From Paenibacillus popilliae ATCC 14706 (GTDB lineage: Bacteria; Bacillota; Bacilli; Paenibacillales; Paenibacillaceae), in contig NZ_BALG01000052.1 in NCBI RefSeq assembly GCF_000315235.1, forward strand, positions 1 through 45,590: a stretch of 45,590 nt of DNA, written 5' to 3'. The notes under the pieces were generated by a model. The model did no database searches and was not told the DNA's origin. It saw only the letters and a list, made by a program, of their open reading frames with translations. The position numbers and the translations under genes are program-made. This document shows, piece after piece, positions 34,736 through 43,456 of this stretch. Within the stretch, counting starts at the first letter, position 1. The number at the start of each line of letters is the position of its first letter.

Positions 34736-35440
34736 TTACCGTTCCCCATCTCTGCATAATAATTTGGCCTGATCCACGATGACACGAACGACCTCATCTA
34801 TCGTCATACGCGTCGTATCGAGCAGAATGGCGTCTTCCGCCTGCCGCAGCGGAGATACGTCCCTCGTCTCGTCCTGCTTGTCGCGAGCCGCAATCTCCCG
34901 CACGAATTGCTCTACGGTCGGACCGTTCACGCCGCTCGATTCGGCGTAACGCCGGCGCGCGCGCTCTTCGACGGACGCAGTAACGAACCATTTCTGTTCG
35001 GCATCGGGAAGTACATGCGTGCCAATATCGCGGCCATCCATTACGACTCCCTTGCGGGCAGCCATGCTGCGCTGGAGGTGGACAAGCCTCTCCCTAACGG
35101 CGGATGACCGGGCATACGAGGACGCAAGCCGACTAATCTCCGGCGTCCGGATCTCGTCCGTAACGTCGGTTCCGTTCAACAGAACGGCTTGCCTGGAATC
35201 AAGCGGAATCAATTGAATCGCGACACCCTGTATCGCTGCATGAATCGCATCCGCATCCTCCGGATCAATTCCCAATCGTAACATATGTAACGCTACCGCT
35301 CGGTACATGGCACCGGTGTCGATATACGTATAACCCAAATCGTGGGCAACGAGGCGGGCTACTGTGCTCTTCCCAGCTCCTGCAGGCCCGTCGATAGCGA
35401 TATTCAAACGAAGCGCAGGAGCGTTGGACTGTACGGTCAA
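34736..35440 (-). CDS. cmk: Cytidylate kinase
   Basis: Cmk phosphorylates CMP and dCMP. The 234-residue protein has the Walker A motif IDGPAGAGKSTVARLVA close to the start, YIDTGAMYRAVALH, VVMDGRDIGTHVLPDAE and the lid region ERARRRYAE. The open frame is 30 codons longer upstream, but I chose the TTG at 35440 because AAGGAG lies nine bases before it and the family N-terminus starts there. It follows a terminator and opens the cmk-plsC-S1 unit. Confidence 0.95.
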   Translation of the reverse strand: MTVQSNAPALRLNIAIDGPAGAGKSTVARLVAHDLGYTYIDTGAMYRAVALHMLRLGIDPEDADAIHAAIQGVAIQLIPLDSRQAVLLNGTDVTDEIRTPEISRLASSYARSSAVRERLVHLQRSMAARKGVVMDGRDIGTHVLPDAEQKWFVTASVEERARRRYAESSGVNGPTVEQFVREIAARDKQDETRDVSPLRQAEDAILLDTTRMTIDEVVRVIVDQAKLLCRDGER

Positions 35441-35487
35441 CGAGTCTGACTCCTTCCTGGAACACTCACCATGTATAGAGATATCAC

Positions 35488-35510
35488 TAAAAAAGCAGGC
35501 GTTGCCTGCG
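35488..35510 (-). terminator. Terminator between ypfB and cmk
   Basis: On the minus strand GCAGGC, loop AAC and GCCTGC are followed by six Ts. The stem is only 6 bp but all G-C rich. It separates ypfB from cmk. Confidence 0.75.
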
Positions 35511-35587
35511 ACGTCAAAATTATACCACACTTCATGAAGGGATGCAAAACGGGAAATAAGAGGATCTGCCCGGTCCCCGAATCCGAT

Positions 35588-35764
35588 TCACGGCTTCTTC
35601 GCGGGGCCATCTGCCGGATGCGGCACGCCTTCCAGCCTCTCCACTTTGCAGAGCAAGCTTCTTATCCCGCCGTGCATAAGCAGCAACTGAACCGCAAGCA
35701 GCGCCGCAGCAAAGGCCAAACCAATTCGAACCATCCACCTGAAAATCCGTTCCCACCAATCCAT
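35588..35764 (-). CDS. Small membrane protein, YpfB-like (DUF5359)
   Basis: The 58-residue product starts MDWWERIFRWMVRI and has one membrane segment (residues about 12-30) followed by a soluble tail of 28 residues. The family occurs just upstream of cmk in spore formers and has no known function. The start at 35764 lacks a strong ribosome binding site; a GTG eight codons upstream is possible. In B. subtilis ypfA lies between ypeB and ypfB but is not here. The assignment rests on size, membrane pattern and location. Confidence 0.6.
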   Translation of the reverse strand: MDWWERIFRWMVRIGLAFAAALLAVQLLLMHGGIRSLLCKVERLEGVPHPADGPAKKP

Positions 35765-35887
35765 AATTGCCGCTTCCCGATCGCACACCGGCTCCCACTT
35801 CCTCCTTGTTATTACAGCACAAAGCGCCGTCAAGCCTCCTCCTGTCTTCAGGGTAGATGCCCAGCCGGCGCTTCTGCGGTGCAAATG

Positions 35888-37231
35888 TTATTCGTGCACG
35901 GCAGTCATCTCTTCGATGTGCTCTTCTCGTCCATTTTCGGCGTTGATATAGATGCGGTATGTGTTGCCATTGATCTTACCGCCGAATTCATAGCACAGCA
36001 CTTCTTCTCCATCATCATTTTTAATCAGGGACAGCCGCTCGAACAGAACCTCGATTTCCGGGTGCAGCATCTTCCGCGCTTCCTGCTTCGTAAGCTTGGC
36101 CTTGCCGATGTTCCGATCCTTATACTCATATACATAATCCGTCGCCTGGAGCCCAGTCACTTCCCCGTTGTCAAGCGCGACGCGCACGCTGACTTGCTGT
36201 GGATAGACATAGACGCCGTTAATGACCGGTACGAAGGTGAAGCTGCCGATGCGGTTGAATTCATTGTATTTGACGGCCTCCATGTCGGGATAGCCATGTT
36301 GCTTCAAAAACTGCTTAGCGAATTGGGTGGCCTGCTTCATCGAGATTCGCTTCTGCTTCATCTCGCGCGCGTCCATATACGCCATCAACATGCCCTGCTT
36401 CGTAAAATCCAACGTTACGGTTCCCTTCCCGTCATTACCGTAGTCGGCGAACGCCGTGTAGGATTCATACTCCGTTCCTTTGCCGTTATCTCGGACTTCA
36501 ATTTTCTTGTAATTTTTTTTGCCCAAAAATTGTTCCGCCTTCTGCCGGATCTGCTCTACGCTTAGCGGCTGGCCTTTCAGCATCTTGACGGAACGCTTCG
36601 TATAGATATTGGCAATGGTAGGTCCCCAATTCATCTCTGGATACTCGCCTACTTTTTTGTCTACGGTTTTGAAGCCGTCGATAATCGTATTGTCCATCGT
36701 TTTTTGCTCTGACGCCATCGCGGTCTCGACATCCATCCAGCGCAAATTGTCGGCGAGCACTTTATGCTGAACCTGCTGTAAATTTTCTGAAATCTCGCCC
36801 GCGTTCTTATACAGCGTCTTCAGCGTTTTCATCTCGTCGTCCGACAGCGGCTTTTTGGTCAGATCGCGAATCGAGGTACGATAAGCGAAATTAGAGATAC
36901 GAGACAGAAAATCCTCCGTCTTGTTGAACGGCAACAGTGTCAGCGGAAGCTGGTTAATCTCATTCTGCGCTTGGCTCGTAATCCTCCATACATTGGCGAG
37001 CCCTTTGCGGTGCATCGCCTGCGATAGTGAGTTGACCGCGAGGGTGCGTCCCAGTTCGCTGTGCAGCCTGTCAACATGGTACGTCAAATCATGGAATGCT
37101 CGTTGATATTGGTTTTCCGCCTTGATTAAGATTGAATTTTTCTCTTGATGCTCTTGATAGCCCCACACGATCGCTCCAACGAAAAAGAGCGTAACGATCG
37201 GAAACATGACGGCACTAAATCGTTTATACAT
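35888..37231 (-). CDS. ypeB: Spore germination protein YpeB
   Basis: YpeB is needed to place or stabilise the spore cortex-lytic enzyme SleB in the dormant spore. The 447-residue protein has an N-terminal membrane anchor (residues about 8-24), a helical middle part, and C-terminal PepSY-like repeats (for example TFVPVINGVYVYPQQVSVRVA and the following LDNGEVTGLQATDYV). The ATG at 37231 follows AAGGGAGA; the GTG seven codons earlier overlaps that site. In B. subtilis sleB directly precedes it in an operon; here no sleB is present in the 390 bases upstream or elsewhere in the window. Confidence 0.95.
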   Translation of the reverse strand: MYKRFSAVMFPIVTLFFVGAIVWGYQEHQEKNSILIKAENQYQRAFHDLTYHVDRLHSELGRTLAVNSLSQAMHRKGLANVWRITSQAQNEINQLPLTLLPFNKTEDFLSRISNFAYRTSIRDLTKKPLSDDEMKTLKTLYKNAGEISENLQQVQHKVLADNLRWMDVETAMASEQKTMDNTIIDGFKTVDKKVGEYPEMNWGPTIANIYTKRSVKMLKGQPLSVEQIRQKAEQFLGKKNYKKIEVRDNGKGTEYESYTAFADYGNDGKGTVTLDFTKQGMLMAYMDAREMKQKRISMKQATQFAKQFLKQHGYPDMEAVKYNEFNRIGSFTFVPVINGVYVYPQQVSVRVALDNGEVTGLQATDYVYEYKDRNIGKAKLTKQEARKMLHPEIEVLFERLSLIKNDDGEEVLCYEFGGKINGNTYRIYINAENGREEHIEEMTAVHE

Positions 37232-37350
37232 GGTACAAACGTCTCCCTTCACAGCAACTTATACATGGATTTGTCCATAGTTTGCTGGAACAGCGGAAGG
37301 TTTATGCATCGTTTCCTTATGTTACTCTCTTCATCTGACAACGAGGCAAC

Positions 37351-37500
37351 TCAAATCGGTTCTTCTTCGACTTCAAAATTATCGCGGTTGTCACACAGAC
37401 ATTGCTTGAATCCCGTTTCCACTCGGCCTTTTTCCCTCTTGCCGCGCAGCACGAACTTCTCGCCGCACCGGTTGCAGCGAATGGTTACTTTTACCCGCAC
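37351..37500 (-). CDS. 49-residue zinc-ribbon-like protein
   Basis: Starting from GTG at 37500, seven bases after GGAGGAG, the frame gives MRVKVTIRCNRCGEKFVLRG and continues to EVEEEPI-stop (49 residues). It has CNRC (Cys 9-x2-Cys 12) and, near residue 34, CLC followed by DN, so three or four ligands for a small zinc site are possible. It was too short for routine calling but has a good binding site and natural composition. It lies between prsW and ypeB, where sleB stands in B. subtilis. I do not know the family. Confidence 0.65.
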   Translation of the reverse strand: MRVKVTIRCNRCGEKFVLRGKREKGRVETGFKQCLCDNRDNFEVEEEPI

Positions 37501-37620
37501 ACGCTCACTCCTCCATCATCTGTAAGAGGCGTTCACAACGTCGCTTGCAAACACCTCGCTTCATAAGAGGAAACAGCAAGAATCGCCCTTGCTTCCTAAA
37601 TGCTAGTATTGCCTGCCGGT

Positions 37621-38409
37621 TCACATATTAATCTCTTCCTCCCGCTTCACTAGATGCAAGGGCGAGCGGGCATTCGCCCTGCGCACCTTCCCCATTCCGT
37701 AGTACCACAGAAAAATCATGAGCGGTACGACAAACCATATCCAGTAACGTGTCACCGTCAACAATATCAGATTATAAATGCCATGCCAGAAAATAGGAAA
37801 CAGCAGGGAATAGGCCAGGTAATGCCTGGTCCGTCCGGCATTGTCCTTGGTGAACTTCGCCTTGCCCATATAGTAGCCCATCATAACGCCGAACATCGCG
37901 TGCCCCGATACCGGCAGCAGTGCCCGCAGGAGCAATTGTGAAAAGGAAGAATGATAAATCCAGGCATAAAGTACGTTCTCGATGGTAGCAAAGCCGAGAG
38001 ACACGGCAACAGCATATAAAATTCCGTCGTAATGCTCGTCGAACTCAACATGATTATAGATCATATGATACAGCACGAACCATTTGACCGCCTCTTCCAC
38101 CCCGGCCGAAATGGCAAAGGAGGAGACGAGCGGGGTGTCTCCCCACCACAGTACCAGCCCGTGCTGCACAATCATAATCGGGAAGACCATCAAAAGTCCG
38201 AGCAGGAACACGCGCACAACCATATGAATCGGTTCATAATCATAGCGGTCCTTCAGATAGAAGTACACCAACAGCGCAATGCCGGGGGCTATCGCTGCCA
38301 TAAGCAAAGGCAGTATCGGCGTAGTTGATACCATCGTCTGCACGGCCGTATCTGAAGTGCTGGCGGCTATCGCTACGATAGCCGGTTCGATGCCCACACT
38401 TACACCCAC
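37621..38409 (-). CDS. prsW: Intramembrane protease PrsW
   Basis: PrsW makes the first cut in the anti-sigma factor RsiW in B. subtilis, activating sigma-W. The 262-residue polytopic protein has about seven membrane segments and the family motifs SAGVEEAVKWFVLYHM (catalytic glutamates), LGFATIENVLYAWI, GHAMFGVMMGYYMGKAK and FWHGIYN. It overlaps the gudB stop by ten bases, so the two are probably transcribed together. Substrate in this organism is unknown; no sigW or rsiW is visible in the window. Confidence 0.93.
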   Translation of the reverse strand: MGVSVGIEPAIVAIAASTSDTAVQTMVSTTPILPLLMAAIAPGIALLVYFYLKDRYDYEPIHMVVRVFLLGLLMVFPIMIVQHGLVLWWGDTPLVSSFAISAGVEEAVKWFVLYHMIYNHVEFDEHYDGILYAVAVSLGFATIENVLYAWIYHSSFSQLLLRALLPVSGHAMFGVMMGYYMGKAKFTKDNAGRTRHYLAYSLLFPIFWHGIYNLILLTVTRYWIWFVVPLMIFLWYYGMGKVRRANARSPLHLVKREEEINM

Positions 38410-39653
38410 CCCCGATAGCGCGCCGCTTCAGCTGTCTTGCGTACGCCAACCATATAAGCGGCCAACCGCATGTCCACTTGCTTCATCCGATGCGTCTCGT
38501 ATACTTTGTTGAAGCCCTGGGTCATCAGCTTTTTCAGCTTCTGCATAACTTCTTCCTCAGTCCAGTAGTAGCCTTGGTTGTTCTGTACCCACTCGAAATA
38601 AGACACGATGACGCCGCCGGCGCTTGCCAAGACGTCCGGCACGAGCAGGATGCCCCGTTCCGTGACCATCTTGGTCGCTTCGATCGTCGTCGGTCCGTTG
38701 GCCGCTTCAACGATAATGCTCGCCTGAATCTGATGGGCGTTATCCTCGGTAATCTGATTCTCAATCGCTGCCGGAACGAGAATTTCGCAAGGCTGGACGA
38801 GCAATTCTTCGTTCGTAATCGTATTTTTGAACAAATTGGTGACGGTGCCGAACGAATCCCGGCGGTCTATCAAATCCGGGATATCGAGTCCTTCCGGATC
38901 GTAGAGTGCGCCGTTGACATCGGAGATGCCGACCACCCTCGCTCCCGCTTCATGCATGAACTTGGACAAATAGCTGCCGGCGTTCCCGAAGCCCTGAACG
39001 ATGACGCGCGCATCCTTGAGCGGAATGCCGCGCACCTTGAGTGCTTCGAAGATCATCATGACGACGCCCTGCGCCGTGGCGGTCTCACGCCCCCTCGATC
39101 CTCCAAGCACGATCGGCTTGCCCGTAATGAAGCCCGGGGAGTCGAATTCCCGAATATGGCTGTACTCATCGACCATCCATGCCATAACTTGCGAGTTCGT
39201 CATGACGTCCGGCGCCGGAATGTCCTTGTTCGGACCAACCATCTGGCTAATCGCACGGACATATCCACGGCTCAACCGCTCCAGTTCGCCGAACGACATC
39301 CGGCGCGGGTCGCAAATAATTCCGCCTTTGCCGCCGCCGTACGGCAAGTCTGCAATTCCGCATTTCAAGCTCATCCATATAGACAGGGCCTTGACCTCTT
39401 CTTCCGTCACATCCGGATGAAAGCGCACACCTCCCTTGGTTGGACCGACAGCATCGTTATGCTGGGCGCGGAAGCCGGTGAACACCTGAACTTTGCCGTT
39501 ATCCATGCGCACCGGTATCCGCACCGTCAGCATGCGAAGCGGCTCCTTCATCAGTTCCACCATATCTTGTCCATAACCCAGACGCTGCAATGCCTGTTCA
39601 ATTACGAGCTGAGTGGAAGCAAGTAGGGAGTTGCAATTATTAGCGGTCATCAT
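38400..39653 (-). CDS. gudB: Glutamate dehydrogenase, NAD-type
   Basis: The enzyme interconverts glutamate and 2-oxoglutarate plus ammonia, in Bacillus mainly in the breakdown direction. The 417-residue protein has GGVRFHPDVTEEEVKAL, the catalytic-lysine motif LPYGGGKGGIICDP, the IPAPDVMTN segment, a nucleotide-binding VQGFGNAGSYLSKFMHEAGA and CEILVPAAIENQIT. Length and order are typical. I see no internal triplication of the kind that silences gudB in B. subtilis 168. It starts with two ATGs, both in frame, and is followed directly by prsW. Confidence 0.95.
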   Translation of the reverse strand: MMTANNCNSLLASTQLVIEQALQRLGYGQDMVELMKEPLRMLTVRIPVRMDNGKVQVFTGFRAQHNDAVGPTKGGVRFHPDVTEEEVKALSIWMSLKCGIADLPYGGGKGGIICDPRRMSFGELERLSRGYVRAISQMVGPNKDIPAPDVMTNSQVMAWMVDEYSHIREFDSPGFITGKPIVLGGSRGRETATAQGVVMMIFEALKVRGIPLKDARVIVQGFGNAGSYLSKFMHEAGARVVGISDVNGALYDPEGLDIPDLIDRRDSFGTVTNLFKNTITNEELLVQPCEILVPAAIENQITEDNAHQIQASIIVEAANGPTTIEATKMVTERGILLVPDVLASAGGVIVSYFEWVQNNQGYYWTEEEVMQKLKKLMTQGFNKVYETHRMKQVDMRLAAYMVGVRKTAEAARYRGWV

Positions 39654-39760
39654 TATTCACCTCATAGGTTGATAGTAGATAAACTCGTGAAACCGGGGGT
39701 CTGGACATTGATGTGTCCAATGAGTTCAAGCTTGAATATACTGACTGACATATGATGACA

Positions 39761-39806
39761 AATGAAAACAGGGGACTCGCTCCGTTCCGAAGCGGGCTCC
39801 CTGTTA
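39761..39806 (-). terminator. Terminator after the MecA-family gene
   Basis: On the minus strand AACAGGG and CCCTGTT close a long hairpin with an inner CGCT/AGCG stem, followed by TTTCATTTG. It lies 16 bases after the adaptor gene stop. Confidence 0.6.
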
Positions 39807-39821
39807 CTCATCAGAAACCAT

Positions 39822-40442
39822 TTAGGCGTGCCGAGGAGGGAAATGACTGCAAATGACGGAGATCGCATTCTCCGGGAGTATGCATGTCCCGTACTCCTCC
39901 AGAACCGCAGCGGTTACGGACGCGGCTTCCCCATACTCGGCAAGAATAGAGACCAGACCTTGCAGACGGTGAGAGTCGAAATCAGCCGGTTCAGCATAAA
40001 ATATCCACTGATTATTATATTGGTATAGCGCGCCAGAGACGGAGAATTTGATATTCACCGTGTGGGCCGCCTCGATCAAATGCTCAAAATCGCGGAAAGC
40101 GAAAACGATGGTGTCGATCTCTTCCAGCGTCACTTCCATTTCATACACATCATCAAGCTCGTCTTCATCGGCGCCGCTTATATGATGCCCCGCGCCATTC
40201 CAATGGGTCCGGGTTACAATGACAACCATGCCTTGGGCAGGCATTGCAAACACTTCTACGGCAAGCGGTCCCGTCGCGTCGAATCCGAGTTCGGTGTAAG
40301 CCTGGTCCATCATTTCTGCGAACAATTCCTGCAGCTTCGTCATCTCGCGCCACAGATCTTCGCGTTGGATCCCGCGCTCCGACAAATCGTCGAACGTAAG
40401 AAAAACACGGATTTTATCTTGACTGAGACGTTCGATTTTCAT
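39822..40442 (-). CDS. MecA-family adaptor protein (MecA/YpbH)
   Basis: MecA-type adaptors deliver substrates such as ComK to the ClpC-ClpP protease. The 206-residue protein begins MKIERLSQDKIRVFLTFDDL SERGI-like, as in MecA and YpbH, followed by an acidic middle linker (ADEDELDDVYEME) and a C-terminal domain with IDTIVFAFRDFEHLIEAA. The ATG at 40442 is eight bases after GGAGGG. Gene order next to gudB suggests the YpbH (MecB) paralogue in B. subtilis terms, but MecA itself cannot be excluded. Confidence 0.9.
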   Translation of the reverse strand: MKIERLSQDKIRVFLTFDDLSERGIQREDLWREMTKLQELFAEMMDQAYTELGFDATGPLAVEVFAMPAQGMVVIVTRTHWNGAGHHISGADEDELDDVYEMEVTLEEIDTIVFAFRDFEHLIEAAHTVNIKFSVSGALYQYNNQWIFYAEPADFDSHRLQGLVSILAEYGEAASVTAAVLEEYGTCILPENAISVICSHFPPRHA

Positions 40443-40605
40443 GGACAGGACCCTCCTTTGCAACTTCGGTTATAACAGATTATGAAGCAACATATAATAT
40501 GTGCTGAAAATGGTTCCTTGTAACCTCATGTTATCATTATTTCAAATGTTTTGCACTACATAAAATAGCCTGTCCGGATCTACTCAGATATGTACTAGAA
40601 ATACT

Positions 40606-40636
40606 TAAAAAAAGCCGTCGATGAACGCTCGACGGC
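40606..40636 (-). terminator. Terminator after the 40.7-kb ORF
   Basis: On the minus strand GCCGTCGA, loop GCGTTCA and TCGACGGC form a perfect 8-bp stem followed by seven Ts, 66 bases after the stop of the gene at 40703. It ends the unit that comes from the CPBP protease side. Confidence 0.9.
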
Positions 40637-40702
40637 TCTTGTTGCTCGAACAAGACGGCCCAAATCGGCTGCATGATCTTGCAGCCCCTTACTTGCTATT
40701 CA

Positions 40703-41140
40703 TTAGTGGCTGGCTTGCTGCTGCATGTCCGACTTTGCCGCTGACGGCTGAGCCGAAGTCTTCGAGTCGTTCTGGACGCTTGTGGAAGCAGCCGAAGAAT
40801 TCATGGATGAAGGCAGCGGAGCCAGTCCGTTCTCACGCAGAATCGCGTCAACCTTGCGCTTGACTTCCGGATCGCGATCGATCAACTGCTTTACTTTGTC
40901 CAGGCTGAACTCATTCGCGTTCGATTGGCCGGACGCTTGAGACAAGGTGCTCATGTCAGCGAGATTGGACATCATCGTAGAGTCCATCATTTTGTTTTTC
41001 GCTTTGCCCATCACGTCCTGCATCACATCTCCAGCCAACTGAAGCTTGGACTGGAGGTTGGCAAGCGAGCGGCGATCAGCCATATACATGCCGGCGATTA
41101 CACCGAGAGCCGTACCGGTAAAAAATGCTCTCATGTTCAC
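40703..41140 (-). CDS. Hypothetical protein with N-terminal membrane segment
   Basis: The 145-residue product opens with FFTGTALGVIAGMYMADRRS, a short glycine-rich hydrophobic helix as in YtxH-like anchored proteins, followed by a helical, methionine-rich middle part and a Ser/Ala/Gln-rich low-complexity tail. Function is unknown. I chose the GTG at 41140, six to seven bases after GGAGGG; an ATG two codons downstream would be farther from that site. It is separated from ypbG by 131 bases and followed by a strong terminator. Confidence 0.7.
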   Translation of the reverse strand: MNMRAFFTGTALGVIAGMYMADRRSLANLQSKLQLAGDVMQDVMGKAKNKMMDSTMMSNLADMSTLSQASGQSNANEFSLDKVKQLIDRDPEVKRKVDAILRENGLAPLPSSMNSSAASTSVQNDSKTSAQPSAAKSDMQQQASH

Positions 41141-41271
41141 TGTGTTCCCTCCTTGATGATTAGGATTCAATTGTTAGTGTTGTCGTCGTTCACCTGAACC
41201 ATGCGCAATAAATTCAGGAAACCGTTGGGGCTTTGCCACCGCCAGAACAGCGAAGCTCGCTCCTCGCTTTT

Positions 41272-42081
41272 TTAGTGTGCCCGAAGGGTAATGAAATGAA
41301 CCTCCGGCGGGCTGCATAATCGGAAAGGGGCATGCGAGGTCCCATATCCCCTGCTGATGAACAATCGCGTGCGATGTCCCTCCTTATCAGCGAACGGATA
41401 CCAGCCTGCCGAGTATTGGCGGTAAAACTCCCCTGTTCGGAGAGGTCCGAGGCCCGGCAAGCAAATTTGGCCGCCATGCGTATGTCCGGATAGGACCAAA
41501 TCGATGCCCTCCATATTCTCGCCGCGCAGTGATAGTGGATCATGAGTGACGACGATGGTGCATCCCTGTTGCTCCCGAACGTCGAGCATACTGATCCTGG
41601 TATTGGTTCTTCCCGTACTGAAGTCATCCCAGCCGACCAGCCATATCCACGCTCCGTCTCGATCCAACCGGAAGGCTCCGTTGTCCAGCAGCCTCACGCC
41701 CATTTCACGCAGCATATCGTCAAGCCTGCGGATATCGGTCTTGTAATCATGATTGCCATGAATGGCAATCACAGGCCCAAGACGCGATAACATCCGTATA
41801 TTATGTCTGCAGCGCTCTAGTGGAACGCCGGCTTCCGTCATATCGCCGCCGAGGATGACGAGATCCGCCTTGTCATGCTCCAGCAGTGCCGCCAGCTCCC
41901 GCTCAGTCATTGTCCGCCGATGAATATCGGAAATAAAAAACAAGCGGGTCCCGTCGAAAGGTGACGGCAGCCGCCTTAACGACACTTCCTCTTCGACAAT
42001 GTTACATCCGCTCGCTTCCCGCAACATGTAGCCCGCAACGGCACAGAAGCCCAGTACAACAAGACCGATAACAGCAATCAC
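41272..42081 (-). CDS. Metallophosphoesterase (YpbG/YkuE type)
   Basis: The 269-residue protein has an N-terminal membrane segment and the calcineurin-like metal-binding motifs in order: FISDIHRR (Asp-x-His), LVILGGDMTEAG, IAIHGNHDYK (Gly-Asn-His-Asp/Glu), VVTHDP and SGHTHGGQICLPG. The substrate is unknown; related enzymes act on phosphodiesters or lipid pyrophosphates at the membrane. B. subtilis has the phosphoesterase gene ypbG at this place. It starts with ATG six bases past the stop of the next gene upstream. Confidence 0.92.
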   Translation of the reverse strand: MIAVIGLVVLGFCAVAGYMLREASGCNIVEEEVSLRRLPSPFDGTRLFFISDIHRRTMTERELAALLEHDKADLVILGGDMTEAGVPLERCRHNIRMLSRLGPVIAIHGNHDYKTDIRRLDDMLREMGVRLLDNGAFRLDRDGAWIWLVGWDDFSTGRTNTRISMLDVREQQGCTIVVTHDPLSLRGENMEGIDLVLSGHTHGGQICLPGLGPLRTGEFYRQYSAGWYPFADKEGHRTRLFISRGYGTSHAPFRLCSPPEVHFITLRAH

Positions 42082-42087
42082 GGCGAA

Positions 42088-42483
42088 TTACCCCTCCATC
42101 GCCATCTTATGACGCCCCCATAAGAAGAGAGCGATTAGCAGCCCGATAAACAGCAAAAACAATATATTGTAAAACCATCGCGTAATTTTTGCATAGTTGG
42201 AAGGATACAATTCTTTGCGGGATGGCAAATAACGATCTTCATCCTCTTCCGCATCAAGGAGAGCCCCCGCATGATCCTCCCGCTCGTCTTCCTGGCGCAC
42301 CGATGCTGTTGTTGTGGTGACTGGATGAGACCCGGCCGGTTCCTTCCCAGGGGTGGAAGCCTTAGGCGCCGAATCTTCCCGCAGCCGACGCAGCGCAGTG
42401 AGCGCCTGGCTGTCTTCCATGTCGGGGGCCGCGGATCTGCGTGTGAACCCGCGGAATGACGGGTCAGGCCGCTTCTCGCTCAT
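42088..42483 (-). CDS. Hypothetical protein with C-terminal membrane anchor
   Basis: The 131-residue product has a polar, probably disordered N-terminal 95 residues rich in Arg, Glu, Asp, Ser and Pro, then one membrane segment (WFYNILFLLFIGLLIALFLW) and a short tail. This tail-anchored layout gives no function. Its ATG overlaps the stop of the CPBP protease gene by four bases, and it occupies the ypbE/ypbF position of B. subtilis without obvious similarity that I can claim. Confidence 0.75.
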   Translation of the reverse strand: MSEKRPDPSFRGFTRRSAAPDMEDSQALTALRRLREDSAPKASTPGKEPAGSHPVTTTTASVRQEDEREDHAGALLDAEEDEDRYLPSRKELYPSNYAKITRWFYNILFLLFIGLLIALFLWGRHKMAMEG

Positions 42484-43070
42484 AACTCCCTCCGAAAGCG
42501 TAAAATAAGTCCCATAATCAAATCAATGAAAAAGTGAGCCGCAATAGGTGCCCACAATGTTCCCGTCCATTCGTTAACGGCTCCGAGGGCATAGCTGATA
42601 AGAAATACCATCAACGTCGGCAGCCAATGGCGTAAATAGCGGACATGGATCGCAGCGAATAGAATGCTGGTCCAGTACGGACCAAAAGCATGCTGCACCG
42701 CCCCCCGGAACAGCAGCTCTTCACATATCCCTACAATAAGACAAATGACGATAATATGCCATATCGACCGCTTACCGAACAGCTTCTCGTTCAAGCCCCC
42801 GTCGTCTGTCATGTTCTCCGGCATGAATTGCGATACGGCAATATCGACGAGCACGACGACGACAGCCAATCCGGCGCTCCACCATAGCCACTGCCATTGT
42901 TCCGGCAGGGCCAGAAGGACGAACGGATTTCTGCTCTGCAGCCATATCCATATCAATCCCGTCAGCAGGGTCAAGCCTTGCGTCAGATACAGGTTAAGAA
43001 GCAGAAGTTGATCGTCCAATTCCTGAACACGAAACTGCCGTTCTTTAAATGGATTCCATTTTTGTTTCAT
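42480..43070 (-). CDS. CPBP-family intramembrane metalloprotease (YpbD)
   Basis: The 196-residue polytopic protein carries the CPBP/ABI signature: ICEELLFRGAVQHAFG (Glu-Glu-x3-Arg), FAAIHVRY and a C-terminal IAAHFFIDLIMG. Such proteins are Rce1-like proteases or bacteriocin self-immunity proteins; the substrate is unknown. A basic, soluble N-terminal stretch of about 25 residues comes first. It is the first gene of the unit ypbD-42088-ypbG and diverges from serA. B. subtilis has ypbD here. Confidence 0.9.
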   Translation of the reverse strand: MKQKWNPFKERQFRVQELDDQLLLLNLYLTQGLTLLTGLIWIWLQSRNPFVLLALPEQWQWLWWSAGLAVVVVLVDIAVSQFMPENMTDDGGLNEKLFGKRSIWHIIVICLIVGICEELLFRGAVQHAFGPYWTSILFAAIHVRYLRHWLPTLMVFLISYALGAVNEWTGTLWAPIAAHFFIDLIMGLILRFRREL

Positions 43071-43175
43071 TCGATACCTACCTTATCGAGTATGTACACG
43101 AAGATGCATGTAAAGTTGCGCCGAACCGACAGATGAATCATATCAGAAAAAATGATTCCGATACAACCTTAGCCA

Positions 43176-43205
43176 TTGCAATCGGCCAGACAATTCCCCT
43201 ACAAT
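43176..43205 (+). promoter_or_regulatory. Possible serA promoter with long leader
   Basis: TTGCAA (43176-43181), an 18-base spacer and TACAAT (43200-43205) form a sigma-A-like promoter. It would give an untranslated leader of about 245 bases before serA. I looked for T-box elements (specifier stem, AGGGTGG-like antiterminator bulge) and a terminator in that leader and found none that convince. The region 43071-43456 holds no gene. Confidence 0.45.
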
Positions 43206-43456
43206 AGGTAAATGAGGGAATGACCACCATCCCGCTCCTGATCCGCGTGATAACGCTCGTTAATGAAGAAAGCAATGCGGCATGTCGAACTTGGTCGTAG
43301 ACGCATTCATCGAAATTCCGGCTAAAAGCAGAGTTCGCTTACCATTCTCTTCTCGCCACCTTCCCAACCCCTTCCCCGGCTGCGTCATCGGGGTGCTCGT
43401 CATGTCCGACGACATTTTATAGTTAACTATGATATAGATTTCGGGAGGAGATATCC

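Noticed and set aside
35532-35822. 96-codon minus-strand ORF overlapping the YpfB-like gene
   Set aside because: Different frame, runs almost to the cmk-side terminator, composition unlike a protein; the frame with a membrane helix fits the YpfB position.
42480-43070. CPBP protein as the immunity gene for the bacteriocin-like peptide
   Set aside because: It is 20 kb away and in conserved chromosomal order (ypbD position), so a link to the cassette is not supported.
43206-43456. T-box or serine riboswitch ahead of serA
   Set aside because: No antiterminator bulge motif, specifier loop or terminator hairpin could be recognised.
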